This document shows positions 13,199 through 16,076 of a DNA stretch of 16,076 nucleotides, in pieces. The stretch covers positions 1-16,076 of the forward strand of contig DATGRE010000171.1 in assembly GCA_035303885.1 (NCBI GenBank), in the 5' to 3' direction. Source of the DNA: Zeimonas sp035303885 (lineage in GTDB: Bacteria > Pseudomonadota > Gammaproteobacteria > Burkholderiales > Burkholderiaceae_E). Positions within the stretch are counted from its first letter, which is position 1. Each line of letters begins with the position of its first letter. The notes under the pieces were generated by a model that saw only the letters and a program-made list of their open reading frames with translations, made no database searches and had not been told where the DNA came from. Both the position numbers and the translations under genes were made by a program.

Positions 13199-14977
13199 GT
13201 GCACGGCCGTTGCGGCAAAATCGCCCGGATGACGATCGGCGATCTTCGCGGCGACGCCCGCGGCGCCACCGGCGCTGCGGCGCTGCTCTGGCTGCTCGTC
13301 ACCGCGCTCGTCGTGGCCCTTCTGCTGCACGAACGGCGTGTCGAACTCACCCGGGCCGAAGCGACCGCGCGCGCGCTCACGATGGTGATGCAGGCACACA
13401 CCGAGAGCACCTTCCACACAGTGGATCTCGTGCTCGCAGGCGTCGTCGATGCGTACCAGGTGCTCGACCCGCCCCCCGGCGACGAGAGCTTCGGCGCGCT
13501 GATGCGCAGCCGGCTGCAGGGGCTTCCGTCGGTACGCGCGATCTTCATCGTCGGCGCCGACGGCCGCATCCTGCATCACACCGACCATGACGACGCGCCG
13601 CGCGTGTCGCTCGCCGACCGCGAATATTTCCGCCGCTACGTCCTCGACCCGACGCTGGAGAAGGCGATTTCGCCGCCGGTCTACAGCCGCTCCGGTCTCG
13701 GCTGGTTCAACGCGGTGACGCGGCGCATCGACATCGACGGGCGCTTCGCCGGCGTGGCCGTCGCCGCGGTGCTCCCGACCTACTTCCAGCGGTTGTACCG
13801 CAGCATGCAACTGGGTCCCGGCCAGACGATCGAGCTCTTCTACAACGACCGGACGCGCGTCGCGCGCTATCCGCCCGACGACTCGCTGCTCGGACGCCAG
13901 GCCTCGCGCGAGGAGGTATTCGGGGCCGCCGGCGAGGACGCTCCGGCGGGTACGCTCGTCGCGCGCAGCGGGCTGCTGCACGTGCGAATGACGAGCTACC
14001 GGCGGTTGGACAACGCGCCCTTCGTCGTCACGCTCACGCAGGCGCCGCCCTCGCTGCTGGCGGCGTGGCGCACCGAGGCGCTCGGCGCGACGCTCGCGAT
14101 GGGCGCGCTCACCGCGCTGCTCGTCGCGCTCGTCGTCCAGCTCCGGCGCAAGCGGCAGATCGCGCTGCGTGCGCAGACGCGCATCGCGCAGTCGGAGCGG
14201 CTCGAAGCGGTCGGCCAGCTCACCGGCGGGATAGCACACGATTTCGCGAACCTGCTCGGCATCGTGCGCACCAATCTCGCGATCATCGAACGGCTGCATC
14301 CGCCCGACGTCCGAGTTCGCAAGGCGCTCGAGACCTCCGAGCGCGCCGTGGCCAACGCTCGCCGGCTGATCGACCAGCTGCTGCTGTTCGCGCGTCGCGG
14401 CGCACTCGACGTGCGTGTCCTCGACCTGAACCGTACGCTGCAGCGCCATGTCGACATCCTTCGGCAGGCCGCGGGCCGCCAGGCCCGGGTGGAGCTGCTG
14501 CTCGGCGAAACCGTGCCGCCGTGCCTGGCCGACGAATCGCAGTTCGTCGCCGCGATGGTCAACCTCGTCGCGAACGCGCGCGACGCAATCGACGACTCGC
14601 GCGGGCGCGGCACGATCACCGTGCAGACGGCCCGGGTGAGCGCGGCGCAGGGCCGGGAGTGGGAGCTCGACGACCCGCAGCGGCGCGTACGCGTGAGCGT
14701 CGTCGATTCCGGCGAGGGCATGGACGACGAAGTGCTCTCGCGCGTCTTCGAACCGTTCTTCACGACGAAGGGCAACGAGGGCACCGGACTCGGGCTCGCG
14801 CAGGTCTACGGCTTCATCAACCAGCTCGGCGGCGAGGTGCGCATCGAGTCCGCCCCGGGGGTAGGCACCGCCGTGCACCTGTTCTTCCCGACCGCGGACG
14901 CGAGCGCCGTCGACGCGCAACCGGTCGTGCCGGCGACGCCTTCGGATTCCGGCGCATCGATCTCCTCGCCGGGGTAG
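13199..14977 (+). CDS. Membrane sensor histidine kinase with Cache-type periplasmic domain
   Basis: 592 aa from GTG 13199, which has GAGGA eight bases upstream; ATG 13229 (582 aa) is an alternative. TM1 about 25-44. The large extracytoplasmic region (45-292) has the double-Cache pattern: AIFIVGADGRILHHTD, DREYFRRYVLDP, ISPPVYSRSGLGWFNAVTRRI, then a second repeat ending in APFVVTLTQ. TM2 about 293-315. HisKA has H347 in GGIAHDFANLL with the H-D-x-x-N phosphatase motif kept. The ATPase has N459, DSGEGM (503-508), FFTTK (520-524) and GTGLGLA (528-534). It lacks HAMP and a receiver domain. Cache sensors of this kind usually bind small organic ligands such as amino or carboxylic acids. The kinase layout resembles NtrB/DctB-like enzymes that signal to separate regulators, but none is encoded nearby, so it is an orphan here. 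Confidence 0.9.
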   Translation: MHGRCGKIARMTIGDLRGDARGATGAAALLWLLVTALVVALLLHERRVELTRAEATARALTMVMQAHTESTFHTVDLVLAGVVDAYQVLDPPPGDESFGALMRSRLQGLPSVRAIFIVGADGRILHHTDHDDAPRVSLADREYFRRYVLDPTLEKAISPPVYSRSGLGWFNAVTRRIDIDGRFAGVAVAAVLPTYFQRLYRSMQLGPGQTIELFYNDRTRVARYPPDDSLLGRQASREEVFGAAGEDAPAGTLVARSGLLHVRMTSYRRLDNAPFVVTLTQAPPSLLAAWRTEALGATLAMGALTALLVALVVQLRRKRQIALRAQTRIAQSERLEAVGQLTGGIAHDFANLLGIVRTNLAIIERLHPPDVRVRKALETSERAVANARRLIDQLLLFARRGALDVRVLDLNRTLQRHVDILRQAAGRQARVELLLGETVPPCLADESQFVAAMVNLVANARDAIDDSRGRGTITVQTARVSAAQGREWELDDPQRRVRVSVVDSGEGMDDEVLSRVFEPFFTTKGNEGTGLGLAQVYGFINQLGGEVRIESAPGVGTAVHLFFPTADASAVDAQPVVPATPSDSGASISSPG

Positions 14978-15023
14978 GCCGCGTCGCGCGACCCCTCGCG
15001 CGAATGCTCGCAGGTTGCAGTGC

Positions 15024-15044
15024 CCGGGCGACCGCGTCGCCTGG
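15024..15044. terminator. Hairpin between convergent kinase and aminotransferase genes
   Basis: CCGGGCGAC (15024-15032) pairs with GTCGCCTGG (15036-15044) around a CGC loop, with one G-T wobble. It lies in the 96-base convergent gap, where a bidirectional terminator would be expected. There is no T run on either side, so it may act with Rho or only protect the 3' end. Confidence 0.35.
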
Positions 15045-15073
15045 CGGATGACGTCCGCGCCGCGGCGCTGCGC

Positions 15074-16076
15074 TCAGTCTCCTGCCGCCGCAGCGAGCGA
15101 CTTCATCGCCGCCTGCACGCCTGCCTGGTGGTGCGGTACGCCGGCCAGGCCGAGCGCCATCTCGATGCCGGCCAGCGCACCCATCAGCGTGAGATCGTTG
15201 AAGTCGCCGAGGTGTCCGATGCGAAACACCTTGTCGGCGACCTTGCCCAGGCCCTGCCCGAGCGACAGGTTGAAGCGCTCGAGCGCCACCTTGCGAAAAG
15301 CGTCGGCGCTATGGCCGGCGGGCATCAGCACGGCCGTGAGCGCCGGGCTGTAGCGTCGCGGGTCGGCGCAGAGGATCTCCAGCCCCCAGGCGCGCACGGC
15401 GGCGCGCGTGGCGGCGGCGTGGCGCGCGTGCCGCGCGAAGACGTTCTCCAGGCCCTGCTCGAGCAGCATCGCGATGGCCTCGTGCAGCCCGTACAGCAGG
15501 TTGGTGGCCGGTGTGTACGGAAAGAAGCCGCGCTCGTTCGCCGCGATGTGCTCGTGCCAGTCCCAGTACGAGCGCGGCAGCCCCGCCCGCTTCGACGCCT
15601 CGAGCGCCTTCTCGCTCACGGCGTTGAACGCGAGCCCCGGCGGCAGCATCAACCCCTTCTGCGACCCCGCGACGGTGACGTCAACCCCCCACTCGTCGTG
15701 ACGATAGTCGATCGAGCCGAGCGACGAGATCGTGTCGACGAGCAGCAGCGCCGGGTGACGCGCCGAGTCGATCGCGCGGCGGATCGCGGCGACGTCGCTG
15801 GTGACGCCGGTGGCCGTCTCGTTGTGCACCACGCAGACCGCCCGATAACGATGCGCGGCGTCGTCGCCGAGCATGCGCTCGATCGTTCCGGGATCGGCGG
15901 CGTGGCGCCAGTCGCCGGGGACGAAATCGACGGCGAGCCCGAGACGCTCGGCCATCCGTTTCCACAGCGTCGCGAAGTGGCCCGTCTCGCACATCAGTAC
16001 CCGGTCGCCGGGCGACAGCGTGTTGACGAGCGCGGCTTCCCAGGCGCCCGTGCCCGACGCGGAATAGACGACGACG
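15074..16076 (-). CDS. Alanine/serine-glyoxylate aminotransferase family (class V PLP), 5' end outside window
   Basis: 333 residues are visible; the start lies beyond the right edge. Reading in from that edge, the frame is open with SASGTGAWEAALVNTLSPGD, then MCETGHFATLWKRMAERLGL, the typical N-terminal half of serine-glyoxylate/alanine-glyoxylate transaminases. VVHNETATGVTSD and LLLVDTISSLGSIDYRHDEWGVD supply the PLP-binding Asp region. GSQKGLMLPPGLAF holds the Schiff-base lysine. FFPYTPATNLLYGLHEA and the later FRIGHLGDFN complete the active site. The family makes glycine from glyoxylate with serine or alanine as donor, as in the serine cycle, photorespiration-like glycolate use or purine breakdown. 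FFPYTPATNLLYGL and the HLGDFND ending favour the SgaA-like serine-glyoxylate branch over purine-specific PucG, but I would not fix the donor. It is cytoplasmic and convergent with the Cache kinase gene. Confidence 0.9.
   Translation of the reverse strand, partial: VVVYSASGTGAWEAALVNTLSPGDRVLMCETGHFATLWKRMAERLGLAVDFVPGDWRHAADPGTIERMLGDDAAHRYRAVCVVHNETATGVTSDVAAIRRAIDSARHPALLLVDTISSLGSIDYRHDEWGVDVTVAGSQKGLMLPPGLAFNAVSEKALEASKRAGLPRSYWDWHEHIAANERGFFPYTPATNLLYGLHEAIAMLLEQGLENVFARHARHAAATRAAVRAWGLEILCADPRRYSPALTAVLMPAGHSADAFRKVALERFNLSLGQGLGKVADKVFRIGHLGDFNDLTLMGALAGIEMALGLAGVPHHQAGVQAAMKSLAAAAGD

Noticed and set aside
11813..14920. A minus-strand frame of about 1000 codons ending in the YfiR-like sequence, which might suggest a giant YfiR fusion
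   Set aside because: Only the last 135 codons look like protein. The rest is antisense or out of frame to rlmJ and the Cache kinase.
14978..15073. A small gene or RNA in the convergent gap
   Set aside because: Only a hairpin is visible. There is no ribosome site with a credible frame and no tRNA-like pattern.
1..16076. CRISPR array, tRNA, insertion sequence or phage module
   Set aside because: I saw no regularly spaced repeats, cloverleaf with CCA end, transposase motif or terminal inverted repeats with target duplication.

Overview
The window is very GC-rich (about 70% by eye, with strong G/C preference at third codon positions). Long open frames therefore run opposite or out of phase to the real genes almost everywhere. 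Gene content (RlmJ, a YfiR-like protein beside a hybrid histidine kinase, a serine-glyoxylate-type aminotransferase, short intergenic gaps, Shine-Dalgarno GAGG/GGAG sites) fits a proteobacterium, most likely a betaproteobacterium. That assignment is an inference, since there is no rRNA or other phylogenetic marker here. I saw no tRNA, rRNA, CRISPR, insertion sequence or phage gene, and no gap above 300 bases without a gene.

Left part (1-3942). A minus-strand pair consists of an HpaB/4-hydroxybutyryl-CoA-dehydratase-type flavoprotein and, 24 bases downstream, a fusion of a CDP-alcohol phosphatidyltransferase with a SAM methyltransferase. A divergent plus-strand gene encodes an isochorismatase-family cysteine hydrolase. 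The 127-base divergent region carries two perfect short palindromes.

Central operon (4033-7347, plus strand). Four tightly packed genes encode a stand-alone RibD-type pyrimidine reductase, a zinc-less medium-chain dehydrogenase, a 6-pyruvoyl-tetrahydropterin-synthase/QueD-fold protein and a GT4 glycosyltransferase. Three enzyme classes tied to pteridine, deazapurine or flavin chemistry sit with a glycosyltransferase, and a lipid-headgroup transferase/methyltransferase is nearby. I read this as a possible biosynthetic route to a modified, perhaps glycosylated or lipid-linked, pteridine- or pyrimidine-derived metabolite. The QueD-fold protein has lost its Cys and Asp-His catalytic residues and the dehydrogenase has lost its usual zinc ligands, so the chemistry is unlikely to be standard queuosine or biopterin synthesis. 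This is the best candidate for an undescribed system in the window.

Right part (7344-16076). In order: a small exported protein of unknown function (-), a class I SAM methyltransferase (+), a membrane-anchored BON-domain protein (-), a DUF488 protein (+), a translationally coupled pair of an N-terminally short YfiR-like protein and a CHASE8-like hybrid histidine kinase (-), RlmJ (-), a second membrane histidine kinase with a Cache-type sensor (+), and the 3' part of an alanine/serine-glyoxylate aminotransferase that runs off the right edge (-). Two convergent pairs share an interlocked CTAG as their stop codons.
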